DNA from: Dasypus novemcinctus
Lineage: Eukaryota; Chordata; Mammalia; Cingulata; Dasypodidae
DNA length: 64,000 nucleotides
Direction of reading: 5' to 3'
Assembly: GCF_030445035.2 (NCBI RefSeq)
Contig: NC_080694.1
Coordinates: 70,757,147 to 70,821,146, forward strand
Part shown: piece by piece, positions 10,906-22,429 of the stretch
Position numbering within the stretch: position 1 is the first letter of the stretch
Layout of the letters: every line of letters starts with the position of its first letter
Program-made: the position numbers and the translations under genes
The notes under the pieces: generated by a model
What the model was told of the DNA's origin: nothing
Database searches by the model: none
What the model saw: the letters and a program-made list of their open reading frames with translations, nothing else

Positions 10906-11737
10906 GAAAGGAGCCTGAGCGTGGATGTTACAATGCGACATCTTTCATCTCAGTAGAATAAGTAAGATGTACTGATTATAGGAAAGACGCTGTTTCTTGT
11001 GCAACTGACTTTACTGTCAGGGAGTTGTGCAAATGCAATTTGTGTGACTATTTGTGGGTGGATTTCCAGTGCAGGGCTGAAGGCTGGATTCCTGGCCAGC
11101 AAGGACCATTACATCTAAAACTGCATGGCCTCTTAATTCCCAACCAAAGCCCCCCACTTAAGTGGTCCAAACGAGCTGAATGCATTTTGAAATCAAGCCA
11201 TTTGTGCAGAGTCAGCCATCCCCTGTCCTGCGGTTTATCAGTTCATTGTGCACATTGTGTTTGTGGGTTATTTTTTTGCATACACAAGTATGTTCGTATA
11301 ATTTTTAATTATGTGAAATTTAAGAGAAATACTCTGTGATAGCTCTAAACTTACCACTGTGAAAAATGAAGAGAATGAAGGATAATTAAAATTGTTGAAA
11401 ATATATTGAAGCATTGCTACACTAACCAAAGTATATAAATTAAATTATAGCTTACATTTTGTGCTTTACATTTTTATAGGCTTTGAGAAATGTGAACTGC
11501 CATGTTTCCATCATTGTAGTATAATGCAGAACAGTTTAACCATAAAAATGCTTATAGTTTTTAGAATTCAATATGAACCAAGAACATTTCCAAGAACTTT
11601 CACAAACTTTATCCCCAAACCCCACTTGGCATCTAAATAACAGATATTTGCACAACAATATACATATTTACATTATTCACAAATGCCGAAAGATGGAAGC
11701 AATTCAAGTGTTAGCCATTGAATCAATAAAAAAAGTT
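10906..11737. other. Unassigned DNA ending in an old L1 scrap
   Basis: 10906-11480 is non-repetitive by eye and contains no frame with recognisable similarity. 11640-11730 is a degraded ORF2 C-terminal L1 piece (compare the ACTATTGCCAAAAG region at 18484 of the young L1). The young L1 begins just after it. Confidence 0.4.
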
Positions 11738-13833
11738 GGAGGAGACAAGATGGTCGCTGAGTAAACTTGCCTTTGTGGTCTGTCCCGGGAAGAGACGGCT
11801 GGGCGCGGCGGCAGGTTCTCCAAGGCGAGGCTTTTTCAGGATTCTTGCAGGGCAGAAGTGTCGGGACATCGATTGGGTGGAAAGGTAACGGAGAGGATTG
11901 GTCTAGTAGATATAATTTGGGTTCTATTGCCCGCAGGTGAGACCCGCGCACGGGCTCCTCCCTGTTGGGGGTGGGGGGACCCGCGGTCCTGTCCTGGGGT
12001 TCCGCTTTTGGATGACTCTGAAGGGCTAAGGAGTTCGGGAGCTCTGGGTGAGCTGTTGACAGGTTGATGTGACAGATCGCCTTTGTGGATCCATTTCGGA
12101 AGATAGACGGTGATTTGTTGTGAAGCAGGAGAAACTTTTGAGTGCGAATATAAACAATAGCGCTTCCGCCTGAAGCCCCGCCCCCAAAAGCCCGGCAACC
12201 GTTCTCCAACCCAAATAGGCTGTAGGCAATAAAGAGAAGTAATTGGAAAATTGATCTAGGCTGTGGCAAGGGGGGGGGGACACGTCTGGAAACAGATTAG
12301 GGAATATTCTGCGAAGCTTGAGAATTCTGGTATTGGAATCCGTTTTCCGCGTCACTGGCCGGGCTTCGGATCTGTACTAGTAAAGTGGCTGCGGTGTAGA
12401 GGCGCCCTCTGGTGGCAGTGGTTTGGAATCACAGGACGGGAGCTGTCCAAAAGCTGAACTGAAGGATAACGTACTAATGAGCCCAGCAAAGTGAATTGCA
12501 GGGTTCAGTCACAATATAGAGTTTGCGGATCTGACTTCCCCCATAGGGTTGGCACCCAGCTGTGGGGATCCCTGAGGGCTGTGTTACACTGTGGGGCTCC
12601 CAGGCTTCCTGTTGACGAGATTGGAGACTGCCAGGTCTGAATTCCCTAAATTCTGGTGGCCCACACTACAGAGACTCACACCTCTTGAGTCCTCAATATC
12701 TCAGACTTTCCATCCCTGAATCCATCACGCACTGAGGTCCATCTGAGGTCCTTAAATGCCCTAGCCTTCAACGTTGGCATTTTTTCTTTATCGTTTCATT
12801 TTGTTTTGTTTTTATTATCATTTTGACTTATTCTTTACTTTTTTCAATTTTCTGATTGCTAACACCGCATTATCCCCTAGTCTTCTCTCACAGCGTATCC
12901 CCCAAAGTCTTTTTTTACTCAGTTATTTAAGGGTGTTTTTTTTTTGTGGTAGGTGCTGTGTAGTGGGTGTTTTAATTCTGGTTCGTGTATATCTGTTTTT
13001 TTTTTATTTTTTATTTTTTTCTTTCCCCTACCTGTTCCCCACCCCTGGCCACACTCTTTTCCTTTCTTCCTCTCGTACCTTCCTCCCCCCCCCTTTTTTT
13101 TCTTTTCTTTTTCCCTTTTTATTCTGTTTTCTCTCTCCCTCTTGTCCCTCATATTCTACTTAGTTTATTTTAACTCAATTATACAATAGGTGCGGCAGGA
13201 AACACCTCACATTCACTGGGTTTTCTCATCCTTCACTGCTTCATTTTGGTGTGAACTGATTTAGGCTACCTACACTATCCTCTTTCCCCTACATCTTGAT
13301 ATCCGCCACCATCTACTGGCTCTCCTATATTCCACCTCCCACCTCCCTTTCTTCGATCCACAAAGTGTCTAACTCTTAATTTCTAATACCTTTGTTCTGT
13401 TTTCTGTCTGTTATCCACTCTTGAAACTATTACCTTTCTTTTCTCTTTCCCTCTCTCATGAAATCAATAGTTTTTTAGCTCATACCATATTCCTCCCATA
13501 TTCAATCATCTACCTCATAATAGGTACTCTACCAACTGCTATAACTCTACACAATTTACATGAATCTAACCTCCATCCTCCCAGATCTCATATTCTTGCT
13601 TTGTTAACATATATCACCAATACTACTTTACACTTTTCCCTTGCTTACACAATTGCCTTTCCCCAACACTAATACTTTCCTTTAAAGTGAACTTAACCAA
13701 CAACAAGTAACTGGAATAAGAAGAAAAAAGTGACAAAGAGAAGATATAACACCTATGCAAAAATAACAGCTAATTAACCTCCAAGAGCAGACAAAGAAGC
13801 TAAGGAACTGATTAAATCCATCAAAATAAAGAG
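11738..13833 (+). promoter_or_regulatory. 5' UTR/internal promoter region of L1 copy 1
   Basis: The first 165 bp or so match the start of the second L1 (61286-61460), including GACATCGATT and the GGTAACGGAGAGGATT-type block. The next kilobase does not match it: there is a GC-rich stretch at 11790-12460 without 51-bp monomers. From about 12945 onward both elements are again similar, with a pyrimidine-rich region (12940-13160) before ORF1. L1 5' UTRs act as internal RNA polymerase II promoters; which segment does so here is unknown. Confidence 0.75.
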
Positions 13834-14802
13834 ATGACCAGAAAGCAACAAAAATCTACAAACCAAACCAGTAATCAGGAAAACATGGCTGAATCCAATC
13901 AACAAACCAATAATCACGAAGGGGAACAAAACTTGGCACAAGCAATGAAAGATCTCAGAACATTTATCACCAACAAATTTGACGAAGTAATGAAAGAGGT
14001 TAACAACATGAAGACATCACTTGGAGGGGAAATTGCAGACATACGCAAAAACATAATAGATATGATGGGAATGAACACCACAGTTCAAGAAATCAAAAAT
14101 ACACTTGCAGCAAATGTCAGCAGACTAGAAGAGACAGAGCAGAGAATTAATGATGTGGAAGACAGTACATCAGAAATCAAACAGATAGTAGAAGGGGTCA
14201 ATAAGAAGATAGAAAAAATCCAGTTAGGATTTAGGGACCTGAATGACAATGCAAAACGCTCAAACATACGTATTATAGGCATTCCAGAAGGTGAAGAGAA
14301 GGGAAAGGGGTCAGAAGGAGTGTTGCAGGAAATAATGGCTGAAAACTTCCCAAATCTACTGAAAGAGACAGATGTGCATATCCAAGAAGCACAGCGCACT
14401 CCACAAGTCATAAACCCCAACAGGCCCACCCCAAGACATATACTTGTCAAATTATCCAATGCTCAAGACAAAGAGAAAATCCTAAAAGCAGCAAGAGAAA
14501 AGAAAACCATCACATACAAGGGAAGCTCAATTAGATTAAGTGCTGATTTCTCTTCTGAAACCATGGAGGCAAGAAGGCAGTGGTATGATATAGTCAAGGT
14601 ACTAAAGGAAAAAAATTTCCAACCAAGAATACTCTATCCAGCTAAACTAGCATTCAAACATGATGGAGAGTTCAAAATATTCACAGACAAACAGAAACTG
14701 AAAGAGTATACCAACAAGAAACCTCCCCTTCAAGAAATTCTAAAGGGAGTTCTGCAGGAAGAAAGGAAAAAACAGGAAAGGCAGAGTTGGAGGAGAGTAT
14801 AA
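13834..14802 (+). CDS. L1 ORF1 protein, intact (322 aa)
   Basis: This is the RNA-binding chaperone of the L1 ribonucleoprotein, which coats L1 RNA as a trimer in the cytoplasm and is needed for retrotransposition in cis. The sequence shows a charged, Q/N-rich N-terminus; a predicted coiled coil at about residues 30-140 with heptad spacing; an RRM-type domain beginning near the SNIRIIGIPEGEE stretch (about residues 143-155); and a basic C-terminal domain with the AREKKTITYKG and MEARRQW stretches. The length (322 aa) is slightly below the 338 aa of human ORF1p. The ATG at 13834 is the first in frame and is also used by the second L1 copy. ORF2 follows after 75 bp in another frame. The frame has no stop or indel. 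Function is inferred from family; retrotransposition activity is untested. Confidence 0.95.
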   Translation: MTRKQQKSTNQTSNQENMAESNQQTNNHEGEQNLAQAMKDLRTFITNKFDEVMKEVNNMKTSLGGEIADIRKNIIDMMGMNTTVQEIKNTLAANVSRLEETEQRINDVEDSTSEIKQIVEGVNKKIEKIQLGFRDLNDNAKRSNIRIIGIPEGEEKGKGSEGVLQEIMAENFPNLLKETDVHIQEAQRTPQVINPNRPTPRHILVKLSNAQDKEKILKAAREKKTITYKGSSIRLSADFSSETMEARRQWYDIVKVLKEKNFQPRILYPAKLAFKHDGEFKIFTDKQKLKEYTNKKPPLQEILKGVLQEERKKQERQSWRRV

Positions 14803-14877
14803 GACCAACAACAACAACAAAAAAGACAAAAAAAATATATACAAACAAAATATGACAAACACAAATCCAATCAAAAT

Positions 14878-17800
14878 ATGGCTAACACAAATAATTCCTT
14901 GATAGTAATAACACTGAATGTCAACGGATTAAACTCACCTATCAAAAGATTCAGACTGGGACATTGGATAAGGAAATATGACCCATCCATATGCTGTCTA
15001 CAAGAGACACATCTTAGACCCAGAGACACATGGAGATTGAAAGTGAATGGCTGGAAAACAATCATACAAGCTAACAATAACCAAAAAAAGGCAGGAGTAG
15101 CTATATTAATATCAGACAAAATAGACTTTAAATGTGAAACAATTGTGAGAGACAAAGAAGGACACTACATTTTAGTGAAAGGGAAAATCTGTCAAGAAGA
15201 TCGAACAATCATAAATATCTATGCCCCTAACAAGGGTGCCTCTAAATACGTCAGGCAAACGCTGGAAAAACTAAGTGAAAGAATAGATACATCTACAATT
15301 ATAGTGGGGGATTTTAATACACCACTATCAACTCTGGACAGAACATCTCAAAAGAGAATCACCAAAGAAACAAAACATCTGAATAGTATATTAGAGGAGC
15401 TGGATCTAATAGACATATATAGATCGCTACACCCAAACACAGCAGGATATACATTTTTCTCAAGCACACATGGATCATTCTCCAAGATAGATCATATGCT
15501 AGGCCACAAAGAAAGGCTGAACGAATTCAGAAAGATTGAAATCATACAAAACATTATCTCTGACCACAGTGGAGTCAAGCTGGAGATTTGCAAGGGACAG
15601 AAGCCCAGATTTCACACCACGATTTGGAAATTAAACAGCACACTCTTAGAAAAACAGTGGGTCAAAGAGGAAATCTCAAAAGAAATCAATGACTACCTTG
15701 AAACAAATGATAATGATAACACAACATACCAAAATTTATGGGATGCAGCAAAAGCAGTACTGAGAGGGAAGTTTATAGCCATAAATTCATATATCAAAAA
15801 AGAAGAAAGAGCAAAAATTGAAGAACTAACTGCACATTTGAAGGAGTTAGAAAAACAACAACAAAGCAACCCAACAGGAAGAAGAAGGAAGGAAATAACA
15901 AAGATAAGAGCAGAACTAAATGAAATAGAAAATAAGAAAGCACTTGAACAGATAAACAAGACCAAGAGCTGGTTTTTTGAGAAGATTAACAAAATTGACA
16001 AACCTTTAGCAACACTAACAAAGAAAAAAAGAGAGAAGATGCAAATACACAAAATAAGAAATGAGAAAGGCAATATCACCACTGACCCCACAGAAATAAA
16101 GACTATCATAAGAGGATATTTTGAAAAACTATATTCCAACAAAAATGAAAATCTAGAGGAAATGGACAAATTCCTAGAAACACATAAGCAGCCCATATTG
16201 ATGAAAGAAGAAATTGATGATCTTAACAAACCAATCACAAGCAGAGAGATAGAATCAGTTATTAAAAATCTCCCAACTAAGAAGAGCCCAGGGCCAGATG
16301 GCTTCACAGGTGAATTCTACAAAACATTCCGGAAAGAACTGACACCAATCCTGCTGAAACTATTCCAAAAAATCAAAACAGAAAGAACATTACCCAACTC
16401 CTTCTATGATGCCAACATTACCCTAGTACCAAAGCCAAACAAAGACATCACAAGAAAGGAAAATTACAGACCAATTTCTCTAATGAACCTAGACGCAAAA
16501 ATACTTAACAAAATACTTGCTAATCGTATTCAAAAACACATTAAACGAATTATACACCACGACCAAATGGGATTCATCCCAGGTATGCAAGGATGGTTCA
16601 ACATAAGAAAATCAATCAACGTAATACACCATATAAACAGATTGAAGGAAAAAAATCACATGATTATATCTATTGATGCAGAAAAAGCATTTGACAAAAT
16701 ACAGCACCCTTTCTTGATAAAAACACTCCAAAAGATTGGAATACAAGGAAATTATTTGAACATGATAAAGAGTATATATGAAAAACCTAAAGCCAATATT
16801 GTGTACAATGGAGAAATCCTAGACTCCTTCCCTCTAAACTCAGGAACAAGACAAGGATGCCCACTGTCTCCGCTCCTATTTAACATTGTCTTAGAAGTAC
16901 TTGCTCGAGCACTGAGGCAAGAACCAGAAATAAAGGGCATTCAAATTGGAAAGGAAGAAGTCAAAATTTCATTATTTGCAGATGACATGATCCTATACAT
17001 AGAAAACCCTGAGAGATCTACAACGAAGATTCTAGAACTTATAAATGAGTTTAGTAAAGTCGCAGGTTATAAGATCAATGCGCAAAAATCAGTAGCATTT
17101 CTGTACACCAATAAGGAGCAAGATCAGGAGGAAATCAAGAAACAAATACCATTCACAATAGTAAATAAAAAAATCAAATACTTAGGAATAAATTTAACTA
17201 AAGAGGTAAAGAACTTATATACCGAGAACTATACAAGATTGTTCAAGGAAATCAAAGAAGAACTGAATAAATGGAAGACTATTCCTTGTTCATGGATAGG
17301 AAGACTGAACATTATTAAGATGTCTATCCTACCAAAACTGATCTACACATTCAATGCAATCCCAATAAAAATCAACGCAGCCTTCTTTAAGGAACTAGAT
17401 AAACTAACTATGAAATTTATTTGGAAAGGAAAGAGACCCCGAATAGCCAAAGACATCCTGAAAAAGAAAAACGAAATTGGAGGAATCACACTACCTGACT
17501 TCAAAACATACTACAAAGCTACGGTGGTGAAAACAGCATGGTATTGGCATAAGGAGAGACACATAGACCAATGGAATCGAATTGAAAGCTCTGATATAGA
17601 ACCTCACATATACAGCCATATAATATTCGATAAAGCCACCAAACCCTCTCAACTGGGAGAGAGTGGCCTATTCAACAAATGGTGTCTGGAGAACTGGATA
17701 GCCATATGTAGAAGAATGAAAGAGGATTACCATCTCACACCTTATACAAAGATCAACTCAAGATGGATCAAAGACCTAAATATAAGAGCCAAGACCATAA

Positions 17801-18696
17801 AAACCTTAGAAAGCAGTGTAGGGAAACATCTACAGGACCTTGTAATAGGAAATGGATTTATGAATATCTCACCAAAAGCACGAGCAGCAAAAGAACTAAT
17901 AGATAAATGCGACTTCCTCAAAATTAAAGCCTTCTGCACCTCAAAGGAGTTTGTCAAGAAAGTAAAAAGGGAGCCCACACACTGGGAGAAAATATTTGGC
18001 AATCATATATCTGATAAGAAACTTATAACTTGCATATATAAAGAACTTCTATATCTTGAAAATGAAAAGATAAACAACCCATTTAAAAAATGGGAAAAAG
18101 ACTTAAACAGACACTTCTCCGAAGAAGAAATACAAATGGCAAAAAAGCACATGAAAAAATGTTCCAAATCTCTAGCTATCGGGGAAATGCAAATCAAAAC
18201 TACAATGAGATACCATCTTACACCCATAAGATTGGCAGCTATGAAAAAAACAGAAGAATACAAGTGCTGGAGAGGATGTGAAGGAAGGGGAACACTCATC
18301 CACTGCTGGTGGGAATGCAGAAGGATCCAACCATTCTGGAGGACAGTATGGCAGTTTCTCAAAAAACTAGCCATAGATTTGCCATATGACCCAGCAATAC
18401 CACTGCTGGGTATATACCCAGCAGAACTGAAAACAAGGACACAAACTGATATATGTACACCAATGTTCATAGCAGCATTGTTCACTATTGCCAAAAGTTG
18501 GAATCAACCCAAATGCCCATCAACAGATGAGTGGATCAATAAAATGTGGTATATACACACAATGGAATACTACTCGGCTGTAAGAAAAAACACACTACAA
18601 ACACATGTGATAACATGGATGAATCTAGAGAACCTTATGTTGAGTGAAGCAACCCAGACATTGAAGGACAAATACTACATGACCTCAATGATATGA
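14878..18696 (+). CDS. L1 ORF2 endonuclease/reverse transcriptase, intact (1272 aa)
   Basis: The L1 enzyme nicks target DNA and copies L1 RNA at the nick (target-primed reverse transcription). The N-terminal apurinic-type endonuclease domain is present with all its expected residues at the same numbers as in human ORF2p: N14, E43, D145, N147, D205 and H230 (SDH at 228-230). The reverse-transcriptase core holds the metal-binding FADD with aspartates at 702 and 703. The C-terminal cysteine/histidine motif begins at about residue 1130 (CWRGC, then H and C). The length of 1272 aa is close to the usual 1275. The start ATG gives [10 protein letters not shown], so the first catalytic residue falls at position 14, which supports this start. 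ORF2 is normally translated at low level by reinitiation after ORF1. With no stops and no lost catalytic residue seen, this copy may be retrotransposition-competent; that is inference. Confidence 0.96.
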   Translation: MANTNNSLIVITLNVNGLNSPIKRFRLGHWIRKYDPSICCLQETHLRPRDTWRLKVNGWKTIIQANNNQKKAGVAILISDKIDFKCETIVRDKEGHYILVKGKICQEDRTIINIYAPNKGASKYVRQTLEKLSERIDTSTIIVGDFNTPLSTLDRTSQKRITKETKHLNSILEELDLIDIYRSLHPNTAGYTFFSSTHGSFSKIDHMLGHKERLNEFRKIEIIQNIISDHSGVKLEICKGQKPRFHTTIWKLNSTLLEKQWVKEEISKEINDYLETNDNDNTTYQNLWDAAKAVLRGKFIAINSYIKKEERAKIEELTAHLKELEKQQQSNPTGRRRKEITKIRAELNEIENKKALEQINKTKSWFFEKINKIDKPLATLTKKKREKMQIHKIRNEKGNITTDPTEIKTIIRGYFEKLYSNKNENLEEMDKFLETHKQPILMKEEIDDLNKPITSREIESVIKNLPTKKSPGPDGFTGEFYKTFRKELTPILLKLFQKIKTERTLPNSFYDANITLVPKPNKDITRKENYRPISLMNLDAKILNKILANRIQKHIKRIIHHDQMGFIPGMQGWFNIRKSINVIHHINRLKEKNHMIISIDAEKAFDKIQHPFLIKTLQKIGIQGNYLNMIKSIYEKPKANIVYNGEILDSFPLNSGTRQGCPLSPLLFNIVLEVLARALRQEPEIKGIQIGKEEVKISLFADDMILYIENPERSTTKILELINEFSKVAGYKINAQKSVAFLYTNKEQDQEEIKKQIPFTIVNKKIKYLGINLTKEVKNLYTENYTRLFKEIKEELNKWKTIPCSWIGRLNIIKMSILPKLIYTFNAIPIKINAAFFKELDKLTMKFIWKGKRPRIAKDILKKKNEIGGITLPDFKTYYKATVVKTAWYWHKERHIDQWNRIESSDIEPHIYSHIIFDKATKPSQLGESGLFNKWCLENWIAICRRMKEDYHLTPYTKINSRWIKDLNIRAKTIKTLESSVGKHLQDLVIGNGFMNISPKARAAKELIDKCDFLKIKAFCTSKEFVKKVKREPTHWEKIFGNHISDKKLITCIYKELLYLENEKINNPFKKWEKDLNRHFSEEEIQMAKKHMKKCSKSLAIGEMQIKTTMRYHLTPIRLAAMKKTEEYKCWRGCEGRGTLIHCWWECRRIQPFWRTVWQFLKKLAIDLPYDPAIPLLGIYPAELKTRTQTDICTPMFIAALFTIAKSWNQPKCPSTDEWINKMWYIHTMEYYSAVRKNTLQTHVITWMNLENLMLSEATQTLKDKYYMTSMI

Positions 18697-19765
18697 AATA
18701 AACAAGCTGCCCTAGATAGCAAGAGACTGAACGATAGGCTTACAGGAAATCGGAGGGTGGAGGAAGGATATGAGCCGATGTCTGCAGGGGTGGAATTTAA
18801 GACGAGATGGTGGTAAGTATGAACACAAAGAAGAGATAAAAGGGGGGCAAGGGGTTGCCTTTAGTTGGGGCTTTGCGGGTTTGAGGGTGGCTGGGGAGGG
18901 ACGGATGGGTAACATTGCCCAAAAGTGGGGGGAGGGAGGGGTAGCATACGAACACAGGAGAGGGTCAGGTGTCGGTGGAGAGTAAAATGCCGATAAAATC
19001 ATATCAAAATATAATAAAGAGGGTTACCTGTTTAGAATACTCGGAGGGGAGGGTCTGATGCAGGACGGGCTCCTGGGGAATGTCTAAATGCTCATTCTGC
19101 CAGAGTGGGTGACACTATGGGGTAGAAACCCAAGTAGTGAGAGTGGGGGTGGACCCACATCCTGGGGAGGACTAATGCCATCAAATAGAGGGAACTGTAT
19201 CCCTCGAGAGAAAGGGTGGCTCCCAGGGCATTGGGGCAGTTGAGCAAGTTAGGTCCTGAACACTATTCCATCTATATCTGGAAGTGGCTCCTCAGGAAAC
19301 GGAGGTTGGCTGTCACTGTGGGCACCAAGGTGGAAGGGAAAATGGACGTTAAATGTGTGGAACCAAGATAAATGGAGGGTAAGAGAGGAGATTCGTGAGA
19401 GTACACGAGGATGGATATAAAACATGTAATATTACACCATAACATATAGGAGATGACAGACTGATAATGTAAACCATAATGTAAAACATAGGATAACTAA
19501 GAATGTAAAGAACTGTGTATCCTAAAGTATGCACCATAATGTAAGCACAGATGTCACCTTGTTAGAAAGCTAATGTCTCAGACTCTGTACATCACGTTAA
19601 GTAAATATGATGTGAATAGGGTGTAAGAGTATCACTGTGGAAGGAAAAAGGTTTTGTGGTGGATGTATGGGAGTGCTGTATATTATATATATGCATTGCT
19701 GTGGTCTAGGACTCCTGTGAAGAGAAGCTGAATAATTAGGGGGAAAAAAAAAAAAAGAAAAAGAT
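18697..19765 (+). repeat. 3' UTR and poly(A) of L1 copy 1
   Basis: This is the long 3' UTR of the young xenarthran L1. Parts are recognisable in the older L1 at 53770-54830 (GATAGGCT, then a G-rich stretch, and a final TATATT-rich end). It ends in an A-rich tract at 19743-19765. Segment 18762-18835 occurs again, base for base, at 19885-19958. Confidence 0.8.
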
Positions 19766-19884
19766 AGGATGTAGAATTTTTTCAAGTCAACATTCTTTAT
19801 CTAAGTTCTTTATCTAACTTTATCCAAGTTCTTTATCTAACCTTTAAACCCATCGCTATATGCCATTCCCTAGTAAGGGAACAT
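19766..19884. repeat. Flank with short tandem motif
   Basis: A TTCTTTATCTAA motif occurs three times in 19791-19842. Otherwise nothing was recognised. It separates the L1 poly(A) from the 74-bp repeat. Confidence 0.5.
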
Positions 19885-19958
19885 GGAAGGATATGAGCCG
19901 ATGTCTGCAGGGGTGGAATTTAAGACGAGATGGTGGTAAGTATGAACACAAAGAAGAG
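19885..19958 (+). repeat. 74-bp exact copy of L1 3'-UTR sequence
   Basis: Identical, base for base as read by eye, to 18762-18835 inside L1 copy 1, offset by 1123 bp. The identity stops abruptly at both ends. It joins directly to the R1 copy that follows. Confidence 0.9.
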
Positions 19959-21575
19959 GTAATTATATTGGGCTTCAAATTTCAGGGAGTTCTGGATCAC
20001 AGAGTGTTTCAACAATGGCAATGGAGGGATACTGGTGTGGGATACCAATGACAGGTGATATATGGCTGACAGGGAGCTAGCTGTACAGAACATATGTCCA
20101 GGGTGCATGGCAATGTTTGGATATACTCATAGTGGCAACAATTAAAAACCACAGCAGGGGGGGTACTGGGTTCCTGGCCAGTGGTGCTCTGCCATGGTCC
20201 CTAGGGGAGCAGCGACAGTCTCCCAGGTACAGCGGCGGGGACCGGGAGGGAGTGAGGGTTCAACAGTGAGCCCCTGATGCTAATGACTATACTTGTGAGC
20301 TGACAAGCCTAAAATAAGAACAAGGCCTAGAGCAACATTGTGCCTGGGAATTTCCTCCTGTCAGCCTTCATGTTACTCAAATGTGGCCAGTCTCGAAGCC
20401 AAACTCAGCATGTAAATGCAATGCCTTCCCCCCAGTGTGGGACATGACACCCGGGGATGAGCCTCCCTGGCACCGAGGGACCACTATCAACTACCAACTG
20501 ATGATGCAACTGGAAAATGACCTTAAACGGAAGGTTCAATGCGGATCAGCAGAATATCCATGTCTACATAAAATAACATGACTTTAAAATGCTGTTTGAC
20601 CTAAAGTAAGGGGGAAATGGAAAGGAGAAATGAGTTTATATGGCTATGAGTTTCTAAAAAAGAGTCTGGAGGCTGGCAGAAGGATTGCCCTCATGCACAA
20701 CTGAGCAGAGTCAGAGAGACAGATAAAGCAGATGCAACCCCCAGATACTGGTTCCTTTGAGGGCTAAATAGACCCATGGGAGTTATGGTCATGGACGATG
20801 GGGTTAACTACCAGGTCAGATGGCCCCTCCTTGGAAATGATGTTTATGTGTGATGATTCTGGACTCAGATGGGATCTTCCTTCATAAGACTTTCATGCTA
20901 ATGTGCTGGAGGTGCCGTTAATGTTGGGGTTTAAGATATATTTAGGGGTTTTGAATCTCTGGACTGACAATGTGATAGCCAGGTCCTGAGCCTCAACAGA
21001 CTCCAGCACCTACAATCTGATTTATTGGACTTACCACACTCAGCTAAGATGGAGTTGAAGAAGGACAACCACCACACCATGGAGCCTAGAGTGATTACAA
21101 CTGAAAGTGGGAGGATTGCATCCAGCATCCATGTGGAATCTGAGCCTCCTCTTGACATAGAGGTGCAATGGACACAACCAACCCAATGTCCACATAGAAG
21201 AGGTGGCATTGGATTGGGAAAAGTGGACATGGTGGCTGATGGGTATGGGGAAAGGCAGGAAGAGATGAGAGGTGGAGCGGTCTTTGGGACATGGAGCTGC
21301 CCTGGATGGTGCTTCAGAGGTAATCACCGGACATTGTAAATCCTCACAGGGCCCACTGGATGGAATGGAGGAGAGTATGGGCCATGATGTGGACCATTGA
21401 CTATGAGATGCAGAGGTGCCCAAAGATGTACTTACCAAATCCAATGGATGTGTCATGATGATGGGAATGAGTGTTGCTGGGGGGAGAGAGGTGGGGTGGG
21501 GGGTGGGGTTGAATGGGACCTCACATATATATTTTTAATGTAATATTATTACAAAGTCAATAAAAAAAAAGTTGT
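19959..21575 (+). mobile_element. R1 retroposon copy b (near full length)
   Basis: About 1.6 kb. Blocks shared with copies c, d, f and g, in order: GGATCACAGAG near 19997; the ACTGGTGTGGGA region; the CCCCCCAGTGTGGGACATGA block (20429); the repeated GATGATGCAACT; a G-rich block near 20750; the block containing an antisense open frame (21230-20931); and a tail ending TTTAATGTAATATTA followed by A-rich DNA. The A-tail and the 5'-inverted copy f suggest mobilisation by L1. No sense-strand coding frame is shared by the copies. Confidence 0.7.
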
Positions 21576-22425
21576 ACATATATACAATAGAATATTATTC
21601 AGCTGTAAAAAGAAATGACATCATGATACATAAGACAACATGACACATAAGACAACATGGATGAGCCTGGAAGGCATCATGTTGAGTGAAATAAGCCAAA
21701 CACAACTATTGTATGATCTCATTGTTTTGAACCAATTAGAACAAAAAGAGTAAGAGTCAGAATCTGGATTGTGGGTTAACAAGAAGTAGGAAATTAAGGC
21801 TTAAAAATTTCAGCCTTCATATTTGGAAATGTTTTGGTAAGGGAGGATGGTGATGGTAGCACAGCATTGCAAATGCAAGTGACAGTGATGAAATATATAT
21901 CAGAATATGGTTAGAAGGGAAAATATTAGACTGTAATATCAAGTTTGAGGAATGAACAAACATAAGGGGGGAGTGTAACCAGGACCAAAGTAGATGTTTT
22001 GTTACTGTAGTTATCTTGTGTTAAGGGAGGAACTTATAACTTTAATATAAAGATAGTGGTGGCCAGGGATTCAGAGGACAGGAGGGGCAAGTGGAAACAC
22101 AGGGCATTTTTAGGGCAGTGAAACTGTTCTCCATGATACTACAAAGATGGAAACATGACAGTGTACATTCCTCAAAGCCTATACAACTGTAAAGCACAAA
22201 ATGAAAACCATAATTTAAACTACAGACTTTAGTTAGTGTAACAATTCTTCAATATAGTTCAACAATTGTAACAAAGGTACAACACTAGTGAAATAATAGG
22301 GGAAACCACGATTATGGCATGGGGGCAGATTATATGGGAATTCCTTATATTTTCAGTGTAATTTTTCTGTAAATCTAAAAATTCTCTAAAATAATTTTTA
22401 TTGCTAAAACAAAAACCAAAAAAGG
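21576..22425 (+). mobile_element. Old L1 3' end
   Basis: The start matches the ORF2 C-terminus (TATTCAGCTGTAAAAAGAAATG, compare TACTCGGCTGTAAGAAA at 18572), followed by a 3' UTR ending with CTGTAAATCTAAAA. There is no coding capacity. Its last 200 bp resemble the tail of R1 (AAACTACA, an ACACTA(G/A)TGAAA block, then TATGGGAATTCC). Confidence 0.65.
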
Positions 22426-22429
22426 ATAT

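Larger units (their letters stand above)
11738..19765 (+). mobile_element. Full-length young L1 (L1 copy 1)
   Basis: An 8.0-kb non-LTR retrotransposon with every expected part: a 5' UTR of about 2.1 kb starting near GACAAGATGG, ORF1 (13834-14802), a 75-bp spacer, ORF2 (14878-18696), a 3' UTR of about 1.07 kb and a poly(A) at about 19743-19765. Both frames are open, which is unusual and points to a recent insertion. I could not find a convincing target-site duplication, and a stray copy of its 3' UTR lies 120 bp downstream. Confidence 0.93.

Noticed and set aside
11673-12269. A 198-codon minus-strand frame over the start of L1 copy 1, possibly an ORF0-like antisense gene
   Set aside because: It begins within the 5' UTR and ends in the flanking DNA before the L1, and the second L1 has no related antisense peptide. 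ORF0 is known only from primates.
12774-13189. Phe/Leu/Ser-rich open frames resembling membrane proteins
   Set aside because: They are translations of the pyrimidine-rich part of the L1 5' UTR.
15693-16307. A 204-codon minus-strand frame
   Set aside because: It is the shadow of ORF2 on the opposite strand and has no family resemblance.
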